64,000 bases of DNA, from the NCBI RefSeq assembly GCF_002017875.1, contig NZ_MUFV01000003.1:32001-96000 (forward strand). The letters run 5' to 3'. Positions 1 through 8,709 of this stretch are shown piece after piece. Under the pieces are notes generated by a model. The model made no database searches. It was not told where the DNA came from and was given only the letters and a program-made list of their open reading frames with translations. The DNA comes from Deinococcus sp. LM3. Its GTDB lineage: Bacteria; Deinococcota; Deinococci; Deinococcales; Deinococcaceae. Numbering within the stretch: position 1 is the stretch's first letter; each line of letters begins with the position of its first letter. Both the position numbers and the translations under genes were made by a program.

Positions 1-2064
1 GGCCGTCAGGACCTCGGGGGTCACGTTTGCATGCTGGGCGACCGCCACCAGTTGCCCCTCGTCCTCGTCAGCGCGGGCGGCCAGTTGCAGCATGACAGAC
101 GGGAGCAGTCCCGGGCGCAGGATCAGCTGCGAGCGGATGTCCGGCAAGGCATCGTCGGCCAGCAGGCGTTGCAGGCTGTAGGGCAATTCCTGACTTCGCT
201 TCAGGATCGCCCGGCGGATATCGGTATCGCTGTCCTGAGCGAGCAGCAGCAGCGTATCGTCGGGGGTGTTCGCGTGGCGGGCCACCCGGCGGCGCACCTT
301 CCCGGCGTCACTCTGGGCCAGCAGACGCAGCGCGTCTGGCGTGGCGTCGGACTGCCCAGCCTCGTCGTATTCCAGCTGATGCAGGTGATCTTGCACCTCA
401 CCCTGGTAACGCGGGTGGCGGCGAATGTCAGGCCGCAGCGGCTGATCCACCAGCCGGCGTTTCAGGGCCGTTCCGGGGGCCGCCGGATTCAGGATCACGT
501 TCAGGCGCACGTCCAGCAGTGGGTCCTCGCTCAGGTCGTCCAGCACAGGTTCCGGCGCCTGCGGGTTCCGGCTCAGGGCCTGCCGGACCCGTGCGTCGTG
601 ACGGGGCAGGAACGCCAGCTGGTCCGGCGGCGTCTCGTCGTCCAGCGCCCGCGCGATCAGACTGACCGCCGGAGCCGGATCGCTGATCAGGTACCGCCGC
701 GTACCGTCCGGCAACTGCGGATGCAGCGCGACCTGCGCCCGCACCTGCGGGTTACGGTCACGCGCCAGCTGCTCCACCGCCGGGCGCGGCGTTCCGGGTG
801 TGGCGCTGAGAGCCAGTTTCACCTGCCGGCGCCGGGTCGCCAGCGCCGCTGTGGCCGCGTTCTCGGAGATCGGTCCGGTGCGGAGGCGGGCCACGAACCG
901 GACCCGCTCGTTCGGGTCGGCCGCCAGGATGGCCAGGATGGCCGGAGGACACAGGGCGTGCGCGGCGACTGCCTCGCGGACCATGAATCCCCCGTCGCCG
1001 GCCAGGTACTCCAGCGCTTCAGGTGGCGCGCTGGGATTGCGCGCCACCTGGAGGCGCACGGCGCGTTCACCGTCGGTGGCCAGCCGGGTCAGGATTTCAC
1101 CCGGCGTGTTCGGATGCCCGGCGACGCCCTCGCGAATCGTGACATGTTCGGTGTCCTGCGCCAGCCGCTGCAGATCCTGGGGAGTCGCGTGGGGATTCTC
1201 GGTCACGGCGGCCCGGACCCACCAGTCCGCGTCGTCCCGCAGACGCTCGCGGCCCGGTTCGGGGAGCGCCGGATTGCGCGCCACGGCCGCCCGCTCCTCC
1301 CAGTCCCCTTCCCGCGAGAACTGCAGCAGCGTCTTCGCCGGCAGGGCGTGGGTCGCCAGGCGGGTCAGCAGCGTCTCGCGGGCCTGCCCGTGAGGAAAAC
1401 GCTGATCGAGCCACACCAGCAGTTCAACCGGAAGGAGCGGATGCCGCGCCGCGAGCCGCTGCAGGCGCACGTCGTTCTCGATCAGCAGCGATTCCTCCAG
1501 CGTCAACTCGATGGGTTCCCGGCGGCGCCTGAGTTTCTCGCGTACCGAGTCCGCCGAGACGACCGCCCCGGCCGGAGTGAAACCGTCTGCCGGAGCGACG
1601 GCTTTCAGGGGCGTGGCTGCGGCGACCCGGTACGTGCGGCGCGCCGATCGCCGCAGATTCCACGGCACCGACCGGTTCTGTGCGAGGTACTGCGCCAGCG
1701 TGAAGTCCTGCTGCGCACGCTGCATGAACCACTGCTCGGCGCGGCTCACCTGCGTGTTCAGAATGACGGGCATCAGCCCCCGCATGCCCAGCGCCACCAG
1801 CGTCTGGTCCGGTGTGTGCGGATGCCGCGCCGCCAGTTCCTGCGCGGACGGTCCCAGGGTGGCCAGCACCTCTAGGTGGCCGGGCGTCAACAGTTCGGGG
1901 CTCGACTCGGCCAGTTCCAGCAGGCTCAGAACCTGGGGCGGGCACTGTGGGTGTAGGCGCGCCTGGGCGCGCACACTCGGATCGCTGTCGGAGGCCAGCA
2001 GGCTCAGCCGCTGCGGGCTGGTCGTCGGGAGCGCCGCCTCCTCCAGAAGGGTCTGGGTCGACAT
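1..2064 (-). CDS. LRV/HEAT-type repeat protein, C-terminus outside window
   Basis: Reading the minus strand from an ATG at 2064 gives 688 open codons that continue past base 1. The protein starts MSTQTLLEEAALP and is built almost entirely of about 23-residue units with the pattern P-x-x-x-L-x-x-L-A-x-D-x-x-x-x-V-R-x-x-V-A-x-(N/H)-P, for example PEALEYLAGDGGFMVREAVA. This is the signature of leucine-rich-repeat-variant (LRV)/HEAT-like helical solenoids, which generally bind other proteins. There is no signal peptide or membrane segment, so it is probably cytoplasmic. Its ATG lies 2 nt after the stop of the OmpA-like gene, so it is translationally coupled to that operon. A scaffold role for the tubulin/motor complex is inferred. 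A long open frame on the opposite strand here is a GC-driven shadow. Confidence 0.85.
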   Translation of the reverse strand, partial: MSTQTLLEEAALPTTSPQRLSLLASDSDPSVRAQARLHPQCPPQVLSLLELAESSPELLTPGHLEVLATLGPSAQELAARHPHTPDQTLVALGMRGLMPVILNTQVSRAEQWFMQRAQQDFTLAQYLAQNRSVPWNLRRSARRTYRVAAATPLKAVAPADGFTPAGAVVSADSVREKLRRRREPIELTLEESLLIENDVRLQRLAARHPLLPVELLVWLDQRFPHGQARETLLTRLATHALPAKTLLQFSREGDWEERAAVARNPALPEPGRERLRDDADWWVRAAVTENPHATPQDLQRLAQDTEHVTIREGVAGHPNTPGEILTRLATDGERAVRLQVARNPSAPPEALEYLAGDGGFMVREAVAAHALCPPAILAILAADPNERVRFVARLRTGPISENAATAALATRRRQVKLALSATPGTPRPAVEQLARDRNPQVRAQVALHPQLPDGTRRYLISDPAPAVSLIARALDDETPPDQLAFLPRHDARVRQALSRNPQAPEPVLDDLSEDPLLDVRLNVILNPAAPGTALKRRLVDQPLRPDIRRHPRYQGEVQDHLHQLEYDEAGQSDATPDALRLLAQSDAGKVRRRVARHANTPDDTLLLLAQDSDTDIRRAILKRSQELPYSLQRLLADDALPDIRSQLILRPGLLPSVMLQLAARADEDEGQLVAVAQHANVTPEVLTA

Positions 2065-2066
2065 GG

Positions 2067-2669
2067 TCAGGGCGCACTCTGCTGCGCGTACTCGACGACG
2101 ATCTCGACGCGTTCGTTACGCGGGTCGAATTTCACGCCGGCGTAGGAGGTCTGCCCGCCACGCGCGGCGATGGCCAGCCGGTTGGGGCTGATGCCGCCGC
2201 GCAGGTAGAAGGCCTCGGCGACGGCGCTGGCCCGGACGGCCGACAGGTCCCAGCGTTCCGGTGTGTTGGGCCTGGAGGTCTGGGTGTGCCCCTCGATCCG
2301 CACGCGTTTCCAGCTGACCTGCTCGGCCCGCAGGACCCGCGCGAACGCCACCAGCGCCGTCTGTCCGGCCAGACTGAGCTTCGCGGTGTCGCCCTGGAAC
2401 ATGCCCTGCGATCGGAACACCCAGCGCTGCGCGCCCGGCGGGTCGTTGCGCTGCGCGGGCGACAGGAGCAGCGGGCGCACCTTCAGCGGAGCGGCGCGAA
2501 CAGCCTGCACGACCTTCTCCTGGGCATTGCGGTAACGCACCTGTTCCCACCCGGCCTGCCCGACGGCCAGGATGCCGCCCAGGAAGAAGATAAGCACGAA
2601 CACCAGATTCAGGGTCAGGTCACTGAACGCGATGTACGGGTTGGTGTCGGCCTGTAATCGGGAGGTCAC
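2067..2669 (-). CDS. MotB/OmpA-like membrane protein (ZorB-like architecture)
   Basis: 200 residues from a GTG start. One N-terminal membrane segment (about 18-37) follows the sequence AFSDLTLNLVFVLIFFLGG. Asp17 at the head of this helix sits where MotB/ExbD/ZorB carry the proton-binding Asp. Residues ~85-195 form an OmpA/MotB C-terminal domain with the hallmarks IEGHTQT, RxWDLSAxRAxAVAEAF and NERVEI, which binds peptidoglycan in characterised relatives. The gene starts 2 nt downstream of the MotA-like gene. The pair is therefore predicted to form an inner-membrane, ion-driven unit anchored to the cell wall. The OmpA family also appears in the FtsZl-1 neighbourhoods described by Makarova and Koonin. 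Ion specificity and function are not known. Confidence 0.85.
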   Translation of the reverse strand: MTSRLQADTNPYIAFSDLTLNLVFVLIFFLGGILAVGQAGWEQVRYRNAQEKVVQAVRAAPLKVRPLLLSPAQRNDPPGAQRWVFRSQGMFQGDTAKLSLAGQTALVAFARVLRAEQVSWKRVRIEGHTQTSRPNTPERWDLSAVRASAVAEAFYLRGGISPNRLAIAARGGQTSYAGVKFDPRNERVEIVVEYAQQSAP

Positions 2670-2671
2670 AG

Positions 2672-3895
2672 TCAGTCCCCACTGACGGGCGCGCGGCCCA
2701 GCGTGCGCGTCAACTGCTCGAAATTGCTGTCCAGGCGGGCGGCGTAGTTGCTCTGCTCGGTCTGGAAGACCTCTCCGGCCTTCTCGAACTTCCCACTCGC
2801 ACGGCTCAGGGCGTCCCCGACGGTACTGACCCGTTCCAGCAGGCGGGTGGTCTCGGTGGTGACGGTCTCCTGAAGGCGCGTGATGCTGGTCGCCTGGGCG
2901 CTGAGCTGTCCCGTGATCTCATGGCTGCTGCTGCGCAGCGACGTGGCCGCGCTCTCCTGCGCCTGCACCAGATCACTGACGCCCTGATTCAGTCCGGCCG
3001 TGAGCTGCCGCACGGACTCGTCCATGCTGCCGAACACCGTCTCGATCTGCGTGCTGGTCTGCGCCAGTTGCGTCAGGCTCTGACCCAGCGTGTCGCCGGC
3101 CTGCCCCAGCACGGTTTCCAGTTGGCCGGCCACGTCCTGAAGGCGTTTGTGGATGTCCTGGAAGCTGTTCCCGGCATCCCGCAGGTAGCGGCCCATGCGT
3201 TCCATCTGCGAGGTGATCGCCTTCGGGAAGGTGGCGGGGACCAGTTCGGCGTGCACGAACGCGGTCAGTTGATCCTGGAAGGCTTCCTGTGTGCGGGACG
3301 CCAGGGTGTACACGATCCCGGTGCCCAGGCTCAGCAGGATGCCCCACAGGCTCGCGCCGAACGCGCCCTGCATGACACTCATGGTGTTCCCCAGCGCGTT
3401 CGCCAGTTCACCCGGCTCGGTGGCCCGCGCCGCGTTGCGGATCGGGCCACTCAGGCTGCTGATCGATCCGGCCAGCCCGAACACCGTGCCCAGCAACCCG
3501 GCCAGCATCAGCAGGTTGGGAATGTTCCGGGCGGCGGCGAGGTCCGCCTGACTGACCGTCACGACCGCTGCCGACGCGGCCTGCACGTCCGGCGTGGCCA
3601 GCCCGCGCGCGCGGGTCACCGCCACGACCGCCTGCCGCACCGCGCTGCCCGCCGGGAAGTCCTTCACGGCCGCCAGGGCGTCCTCGGCGACCTCGTCGGA
3701 CTCCGGGGGATCCTCGTTGTCCAGCGCCCCGCTGATCTTCTGCCGCACCAGATTCAGGCGGATCAGTTCGGCCCGGCGGGTGGTGGCGGCGCGGTTCAGC
3801 GCAAGGACAAAGTAAGCCAGCATGGGCAGCATGAACACCAGCAGGGTGATCCACCCTTCCGGGCGTAACTTGAACAGAACGGCAATCAGTTCCAC
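2672..3895 (-). CDS. MotA/TolQ/ExbB-like channel protein with coiled-coil tail
   Basis: 407 residues from a GTG start. Membrane segments are at ~14-33, ~125-148 (NIPNLLMLAGLLGTVFGLAG) and ~178-199 (GAFGASLWGILLSLGTGIVY). The second and third match the MotA/TolQ/ExbB proton-channel domain, including the G-L-x-G-T-V-x-G motif. From ~215 to the end the protein is polar, Gln/Ser/Thr-rich and heptad-like, consistent with a long cytoplasmic coiled coil. ZorA of Zorya defence systems has a similar plan of channel plus long tail. It is adjacent to the MotB/OmpA-like partner and starts 3 nt after the tubulin-like gene. An ion-driven motor or energiser acting with the tubulin-like protein is inferred. 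Confidence 0.83.
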   Translation of the reverse strand: MELIAVLFKLRPEGWITLLVFMLPMLAYFVLALNRAATTRRAELIRLNLVRQKISGALDNEDPPESDEVAEDALAAVKDFPAGSAVRQAVVAVTRARGLATPDVQAASAAVVTVSQADLAAARNIPNLLMLAGLLGTVFGLAGSISSLSGPIRNAARATEPGELANALGNTMSVMQGAFGASLWGILLSLGTGIVYTLASRTQEAFQDQLTAFVHAELVPATFPKAITSQMERMGRYLRDAGNSFQDIHKRLQDVAGQLETVLGQAGDTLGQSLTQLAQTSTQIETVFGSMDESVRQLTAGLNQGVSDLVQAQESAATSLRSSSHEITGQLSAQATSITRLQETVTTETTRLLERVSTVGDALSRASGKFEKAGEVFQTEQSNYAARLDSNFEQLTRTLGRAPVSGD

Positions 3896-3898
3896 GGT

Positions 3899-6800
3899 TC
3901 AGACTCCCAGCGGGCTGTACGGCCGGCCGAAGGGGTGATTCTCGCCTTCCGGGTGGTAACTGCACAGCAGGCCGTTCTGGATGACTTCCTCGCGCGTGGC
4001 ACCGACGGGGCCGCCGCACACCTGACAGTAGAACCCGTCGTCCGGCGCGCTGAGCCCACGCGGCAGCGCCTCGCCCTTGTTCATGTACAGACCGTTGATC
4101 ATGTTGTTGTCGGGAGGGAAGGTTTCCAGCAGCGCCTGACGCAGACCGTCGTCGGCGGTCAGGTGCCGCATCAGCGCGGCCCGGGCCGTCGCGTCGTTCC
4201 AGTCGTCGACCGCGCGTGCCTGCCCCTGCTTGAGCTGCTGGTGCAGCCACTTCACGTAGGCCTTGCGGCCCTCGGCCTGCGAGTCGGCCGTACCGACGAT
4301 ATGTTTCATGCGCGCCGTGATCTCGCTGTGCATCAGCGAGGAAGCGTTCGTGAGACTCAGGGGCGGCCTGGAGCTGTCCTTCGACTCGAACGCGAGCTTG
4401 CGGGCGGCCTTCCCGAACTTGCCGGGCAGGCGGCGCACCCGGCGTTCGGGTTCGTCGGCCTCACCGGGCTGCATCGGCCAGTCCATGACGAGGTGCCCGG
4501 CTTCCAGGCGGGTCACGCCGTGCAGCGCCGACAGGAAGACCAGTTGCTCGGCGTCCTCGAGTTGCTTGATCTCGCGGTCGTTGATGGGCGTCCAGTCGAT
4601 GTCGCTGCGCTTGCGGGTGAAGTAGTTGCTGAAGCGCTTGGGCTGGCTGAACGACAGGGTGCGCACGTCGTCCGCGCCGCGCAGCGCGAAGCGGTACCAC
4701 TCCTCGAGCATGACCACGCGGTACGGATCGACCCCCGTGACTTCCTTGGCAGCTGGCGCCTTGTTCACCCAGGGCTGCACGGAACGGCGGAACTCGTCGG
4801 TCATGTTCATCCCGACCAGCAGCTTGCGCCGGGGCAGCGGGCTCATGGGATCGACCTGTCCGAGCGGCTGGTTCAGCTGCAGGAACAGTTGCGCCTGCGT
4901 GGCGGCGTGCATGGCCTGACTGTTCGGGTCGAAGCTGGGGCTGCGCTGATCGTACAGGCGTTTCACGACGTCCTTGCCGCCGCTGCGCAGCGAGGCCTCG
5001 AAGGGTTCGAGCGCCATCTGCTCGAGCGCGTTCAGCTGAGCCCGTTCGAAATTGTCCTGTCCGATGGCCCAGGGGCCCAGCAGCCAGTCCGGGTCGTTCA
5101 CGCCGGGCATGACGCCGCGTGTCAGGGCCTGCCACGACTGGATCAGGCGCGAGGCGTGCGTTTCCTTGCCCCGCTCGTCGGTGGCGAGTTCCTCTTCCTT
5201 GTCGACCGTGCCGTGCGGGGACGGCTCGAACAGCGACAGGCCGTTCACGTTGGGCGTGTCGTTCTCCAGTTTCGCGCGCGCCTCGCGCCAGCGGTCCGCC
5301 TGGTTGGTCAGGCGTTTGCGCAGGCTCATCAGGCGGCGGGCGATCTTCTGCGTCTCCTCGTCGATCAGCGTGAGCGTGCCGGCTTCGGCCCTCTGACCGC
5401 TGCCACGGTCCTGCAGGGCTTCACGGACCTTCTGGTTCACGCGGGATTTCAGTTCGTCGTCCAGCGCGCGGCTCAGGGCGGGCAGCAACTGCTTGCTGGC
5501 CTTGCCCTTCAGGAAGAACATGCCCAGCAGGGTATTCGTGCGGATGGCGTCCAGCTGGTCGAGGACGCCGTTGGCGGCGCCGGTCTTGCCCTCGCCGGGT
5601 TCCCAGCCGCGCAGTTCGCCCAGGCGGGGTTGCGCGGCCTGCATGATTTCCAGCAGCACGTTCGGGCCGCTGTCATAGTCCAGCAGGCGTGAGCCGACCA
5701 TGCCGCGCACGTTCCCCATGATGCTGTCGGCAGCGCGGCGGCGGTTGTCGTTCACGGTCTCGTGGACCAGTCCGCGCAGGCCGTCACCGCGGTCCTTCCC
5801 GAAGGCGGAACGCAGTTCGTCCAGGGCGCGGCGGGCCGCTTCGGGCTTGCCGGTACGCACGGCACGCATGATCTCGTTCTTCTTGGCGTCCAGGCTGGCA
5901 CGGATGCTGGCCCCGGATTCGTCCAGCAGCAGCGTCTCGGTCAGCGCCGGGATGGTCAGGCCCAGCGCGTCGAGGTCGTCACTGACGTTCCCCTCGTACT
6001 TGCGGTCCTTCCAGCGGTCCACGGCGTGCACCAGCGTGCGGTACTTCAGAGCCTCCAGGATGCGGCGCATGGGGTACTCAATGGTCGACAGGCCAAACGT
6101 CGAGAACGCAAAGGCACGGCCCTGCTGCACCGTGACCGGCCCAGCGTTCACCATGTACGCCATGGGATCGGTTTCCGGAACGAACACGTTCAGGAACATG
6201 CGGTCCGCGATGGCGTTCGACAGGCGGCCCAGGTCGTTACCTTCCGTGCTGCTGGGACGCAGCAGGTACACGAGGTCGTACGGCATGGCGTCGTTCGGCA
6301 CGACCTGGGTGCCCTCAGGCTTGTCCGGGAACTTGATGCTCCTGTAGCGCTCGGTATCGGTGTGCAGGTGGTACTGGTTCAGTTCGGCCAGCGCGTGGTA
6401 GGCGTTGGTCTTCCAGATTTCCGCGTCGGGTTTCTGCGCGATGCCCAGGTCCGGGTGCGGCAGCGTGAACATGCCCAGCGTCTTTTCCTCGTCGTCGAGG
6501 ATGGTGCGCAGCAGGATGCCCATGTCACTGGCGGTGCCGCTGCAGGTGCCGCCGCACAGGGTGCCGACCACGATCACGCGCACGCCGGTCTGTCCGCTCG
6601 CGGCGTTCACGGCGAACTGCACGTTCGATTCCAGCCCGGCATTGTTGGCGTTCAGCGCGGATTTGGCCTGCGCCTCGGTCAGGCTGCGCAGGCGCGCGAC
6701 CCGCTGCGAGATAGCGTTTTTCATCTCGTTGTAGTTCGGCGGGTACAGCAGCGCCAGTCGGCCCACCATGCGGATGTGCCCCGCGCCGGAGTCGATGCTC

Positions 6801-7114
6801 TGCGCCGGCAGCTGCTTGAGGGTTTCCAGGTCCGCCCAGGTCCGCAGGGCGATGCTGCTGTCGTACAGTTCCGGACGCTCGAGCATGTCCCGCCACGAGG
6901 TGGCCGGAACGCCCAGCGTCTTGAAGTCGTCGGTGCCGTTGAAGCGGTTGGGTTTGGCCACGTCGGTTTCGACCGCCAGGAATTCCACCCAGGGGGCGCG
7001 GCCCAGACCGCCGACTTCCCAGTCGATGCGGTCGGCCAGGGCCTCGAGGATTTCCGTGCCGGTGCTGCCCAGTCCGATGACCAGGGTCTTGAAGACTCTC
7101 ATGTTGTCTGCCAT
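3899..7114 (-). CDS. tubulin/FtsZ-superfamily GTPase (Tubulin_2/FtsZl-1 type) with C-terminal zinc ribbon
   Basis: 1071 residues. The N-terminus VFKTLVIGLGSTGTEI (about 7-22) is the Rossmann-like nucleotide-binding start of tubulin/FtsZ. GTLCGGTCSGTASD (184-197) is the diagnostic T4 loop corresponding to the FtsZ GGGTGTG / tubulin GGGTGSG motif. The protein is about three times the size of FtsZ. The extra C-terminal region is mostly helical, and the last ~45 residues carry CxxC...CxYH, a probable zinc ribbon. This fits the 'tubulin-like' Pfam family PF13809 and the FtsZl-1 family predicted to remodel membranes with VWA and OmpA-family partners. The ATG directly abuts the stop of the preceding small membrane gene. 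A second ATG four codons in (7102) is an alternative start. GTP hydrolysis and polymerisation are inferred from family membership only. Confidence 0.85.
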   Translation of the reverse strand: MADNMRVFKTLVIGLGSTGTEILEALADRIDWEVGGLGRAPWVEFLAVETDVAKPNRFNGTDDFKTLGVPATSWRDMLERPELYDSSIALRTWADLETLKQLPAQSIDSGAGHIRMVGRLALLYPPNYNEMKNAISQRVARLRSLTEAQAKSALNANNAGLESNVQFAVNAASGQTGVRVIVVGTLCGGTCSGTASDMGILLRTILDDEEKTLGMFTLPHPDLGIAQKPDAEIWKTNAYHALAELNQYHLHTDTERYRSIKFPDKPEGTQVVPNDAMPYDLVYLLRPSSTEGNDLGRLSNAIADRMFLNVFVPETDPMAYMVNAGPVTVQQGRAFAFSTFGLSTIEYPMRRILEALKYRTLVHAVDRWKDRKYEGNVSDDLDALGLTIPALTETLLLDESGASIRASLDAKKNEIMRAVRTGKPEAARRALDELRSAFGKDRGDGLRGLVHETVNDNRRRAADSIMGNVRGMVGSRLLDYDSGPNVLLEIMQAAQPRLGELRGWEPGEGKTGAANGVLDQLDAIRTNTLLGMFFLKGKASKQLLPALSRALDDELKSRVNQKVREALQDRGSGQRAEAGTLTLIDEETQKIARRLMSLRKRLTNQADRWREARAKLENDTPNVNGLSLFEPSPHGTVDKEEELATDERGKETHASRLIQSWQALTRGVMPGVNDPDWLLGPWAIGQDNFERAQLNALEQMALEPFEASLRSGGKDVVKRLYDQRSPSFDPNSQAMHAATQAQLFLQLNQPLGQVDPMSPLPRRKLLVGMNMTDEFRRSVQPWVNKAPAAKEVTGVDPYRVVMLEEWYRFALRGADDVRTLSFSQPKRFSNYFTRKRSDIDWTPINDREIKQLEDAEQLVFLSALHGVTRLEAGHLVMDWPMQPGEADEPERRVRRLPGKFGKAARKLAFESKDSSRPPLSLTNASSLMHSEITARMKHIVGTADSQAEGRKAYVKWLHQQLKQGQARAVDDWNDATARAALMRHLTADDGLRQALLETFPPDNNMINGLYMNKGEALPRGLSAPDDGFYCQVCGGPVGATREEVIQNGLLCSYHPEGENHPFGRPYSPLGV

Positions 7115-7444
7115 TTAGCGTTCCACTCCCATGCGGGTAAAGACGGCCGAGACGAGCAGCGTGAGCAGCAGGAACGTCACGCTGACGGCGATCATGTACA
7201 TCAGGTCCGCCGGTTTGAACAGGAAGTACACGGCGCAGGCCAGACCCGCGAACAGCAGCAGGAGCGAGAACCCCATGCCCTGCCTGGCCGAATCGACGGG
7301 CGTGCGGCCCCCCGCGCCGAACAGAATGTGGGCCAGTCCCACAGCCACGCCGTACCACAGCAGCATGGTCACGGCGACCGTGATCCAGAAGTTCACCTGC
7401 GTGAAGAGCGGAACGACCGGCCCGAAGATAGTTGCTAGGTTCAT
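7115..7444 (-). CDS. small three-helix membrane protein
   Basis: 109 residues with three clear hydrophobic segments at about 17-40, 56-75 and 81-102, few charges and no recognisable domain. It lies between the VWA-like gene, whose stop it overlaps by one base (TGATG), and the tubulin-like gene, whose ATG follows its TAA directly. It must therefore be made together with them and is likely part of the same membrane assembly, perhaps as an anchor. No homologous family is recognised with confidence. Confidence 0.75.
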   Translation of the reverse strand: MNLATIFGPVVPLFTQVNFWITVAVTMLLWYGVAVGLAHILFGAGGRTPVDSARQGMGFSLLLLFAGLACAVYFLFKPADLMYMIAVSVTFLLLTLLVSAVFTRMGVER

Positions 7445-8709
7445 CAGTTGTCTCCATCCAGCGACATGACGACGCTGCGGGTAATTTCCTTGGGGACGCC
7501 GCCGGGACCTCGGACCTCGCCCGTGAATTCCAGCGGGGCGTCCGGTGTTTCCGGGCGCAGCGTGACGGTGGCGCTGTCTCCCGCCACGACCCGCCCGGAA
7601 ACGCTGCTCAGGCGGATCTCGTCATGCACGCCGCGCACGCGGTAGTCCTTGCCGACCCGGGTGATCTGCGCGACTGGCAGGGGTGGCAGTCCGGCGACTG
7701 GCACGACCGGCGTGCCGTCCTCGGCGTACCCGGCCCCGGCAATCACGCAGAAGGGACGACCAGCAGGCATGTCCCGCACGCTGAAACTGGTGTCTCCGAT
7801 CCGCACCGAGCCGCGCCCCGCGCCGCCACCCTTCCCTATCAGCTTCCAGGCCGCAAATCCCGCGCCGCCCAGAACCAGCAGGGCCACCAGCAGTCCCGCC
7901 GGGTTGGCTCCGCCGTCGCCAGAGGATTGTGCGGGGGCCTGAGCACCAGCGCGTTGCTCCGTGCGGGTCCCGGCCGTCAGGGGGGCTCCGGTGAACGTCT
8001 TGGGCACGAACACCACGGCCTGCATCTGCCCCTGGATCTGGCGGGAGGGCGTACTGATCACGTACGGCAGATTCAGGCTCGCGCCGTCCTGTGTGCCGGC
8101 CACGCGGGTCCAGCCCGTCAGTACTTCCTGGTATTCCGGGGCGTTGGTGCCCATCACACGGATACCGGCGGCGCCGACACTGGCTGCCGTATTGGTCAGC
8201 AGAATCAGCACGGTTCCCGGCGTGCCCGCGAACTCGCGGGTCAGGGTTGCGGCCACGCGTTCGGTATCGTGTCCCCCCACGCTGCCCACGGACGGCGTGG
8301 TGGGCCACAGCTTGGCGGTACGTTCCAGGTCAGCCTGGGCGTCGTTCCCGATGACCTGGGTCAGACCACTGGGATTGCGGTACTCCCAGATGTCCATTTC
8401 CCAGGCGCGGGCGGTGACCTGATCGCCCTGTACAGCGACGCGCTGCACGAACTGCGTGGCGAGTTCCCGCGCCGCCTGTGCGCCCAGCGGATCGGCCTTG
8501 TAGTGTCCGGTGCTGAAGGCGATCACCCAGTTCACCTGGGAGCGTTCCAGGTCGCCACCCGCGGTCGTGACGGCCTCCTGAACCTGTTGCAACAGACGTT
8601 CGGCGCCTGGGGTGACGCTGTTGCGGTCCAGTTCCGCCTTCCCGGACCCCTGGGCCGACGCGCCGGTCAGTAACGCCGCCGACAGAACGGCAGCCTGCAC
8701 CAGCTTCAC
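7444..8709 (-). CDS. exported VWA-like domain protein with one membrane segment; first gene of the tubulin operon
   Basis: 421 residues. The GTG start at 8709 is chosen because GGGAGG lies just upstream and the frame then begins with a signal peptide (MKLVQAAVLSAALLTGASA). Residues ~50-240 look like a von Willebrand A fold: a hydrophobic strand with VIAFSTGHY, later VGGHDTERVAATL and VLILLTNTAAS. The canonical D-x-S-x-S MIDAS is not present, so metal binding is doubtful. A membrane segment lies at ~272-291 (PAGLLVALLVLGGAGFAAWK), followed by a ~120-residue C-terminal beta-rich domain on the cytoplasmic side if the signal peptide is cleaved. A VWA protein is a listed partner of FtsZl-1 GTPases, which supports the call. 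No family name is certain. Confidence 0.75.
   Translation of the reverse strand: MKLVQAAVLSAALLTGASAQGSGKAELDRNSVTPGAERLLQQVQEAVTTAGGDLERSQVNWVIAFSTGHYKADPLGAQAARELATQFVQRVAVQGDQVTARAWEMDIWEYRNPSGLTQVIGNDAQADLERTAKLWPTTPSVGSVGGHDTERVAATLTREFAGTPGTVLILLTNTAASVGAAGIRVMGTNAPEYQEVLTGWTRVAGTQDGASLNLPYVISTPSRQIQGQMQAVVFVPKTFTGAPLTAGTRTEQRAGAQAPAQSSGDGGANPAGLLVALLVLGGAGFAAWKLIGKGGGAGRGSVRIGDTSFSVRDMPAGRPFCVIAGAGYAEDGTPVVPVAGLPPLPVAQITRVGKDYRVRGVHDEIRLSSVSGRVVAGDSATVTLRPETPDAPLEFTGEVRGPGGVPKEITRSVVMSLDGDN

Noticed and set aside
31..1875. 614-residue plus-strand open frame opposite the LRV-type gene
   Set aside because: Its composition is Arg/Gln/His-rich without domains, while the opposite frame shows regular LRV repeats and operon coupling. 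It is an antisense shadow caused by high GC content.
3899..7114. Cell-division FtsZ or TubZ plasmid-partition protein
   Set aside because: The protein is about three times too long, the T4 loop differs from the FtsZ GGGTGTG form, and no centromere-like repeats or TubR gene are adjacent. The FtsZl-1/Tubulin_2 class fits better.
1..8709. A complete Zorya defence system
   Set aside because: Only the ZorA/ZorB-like pair is recognisable. There is no ZorC, ZorD helicase or ZorE nuclease in the operon.
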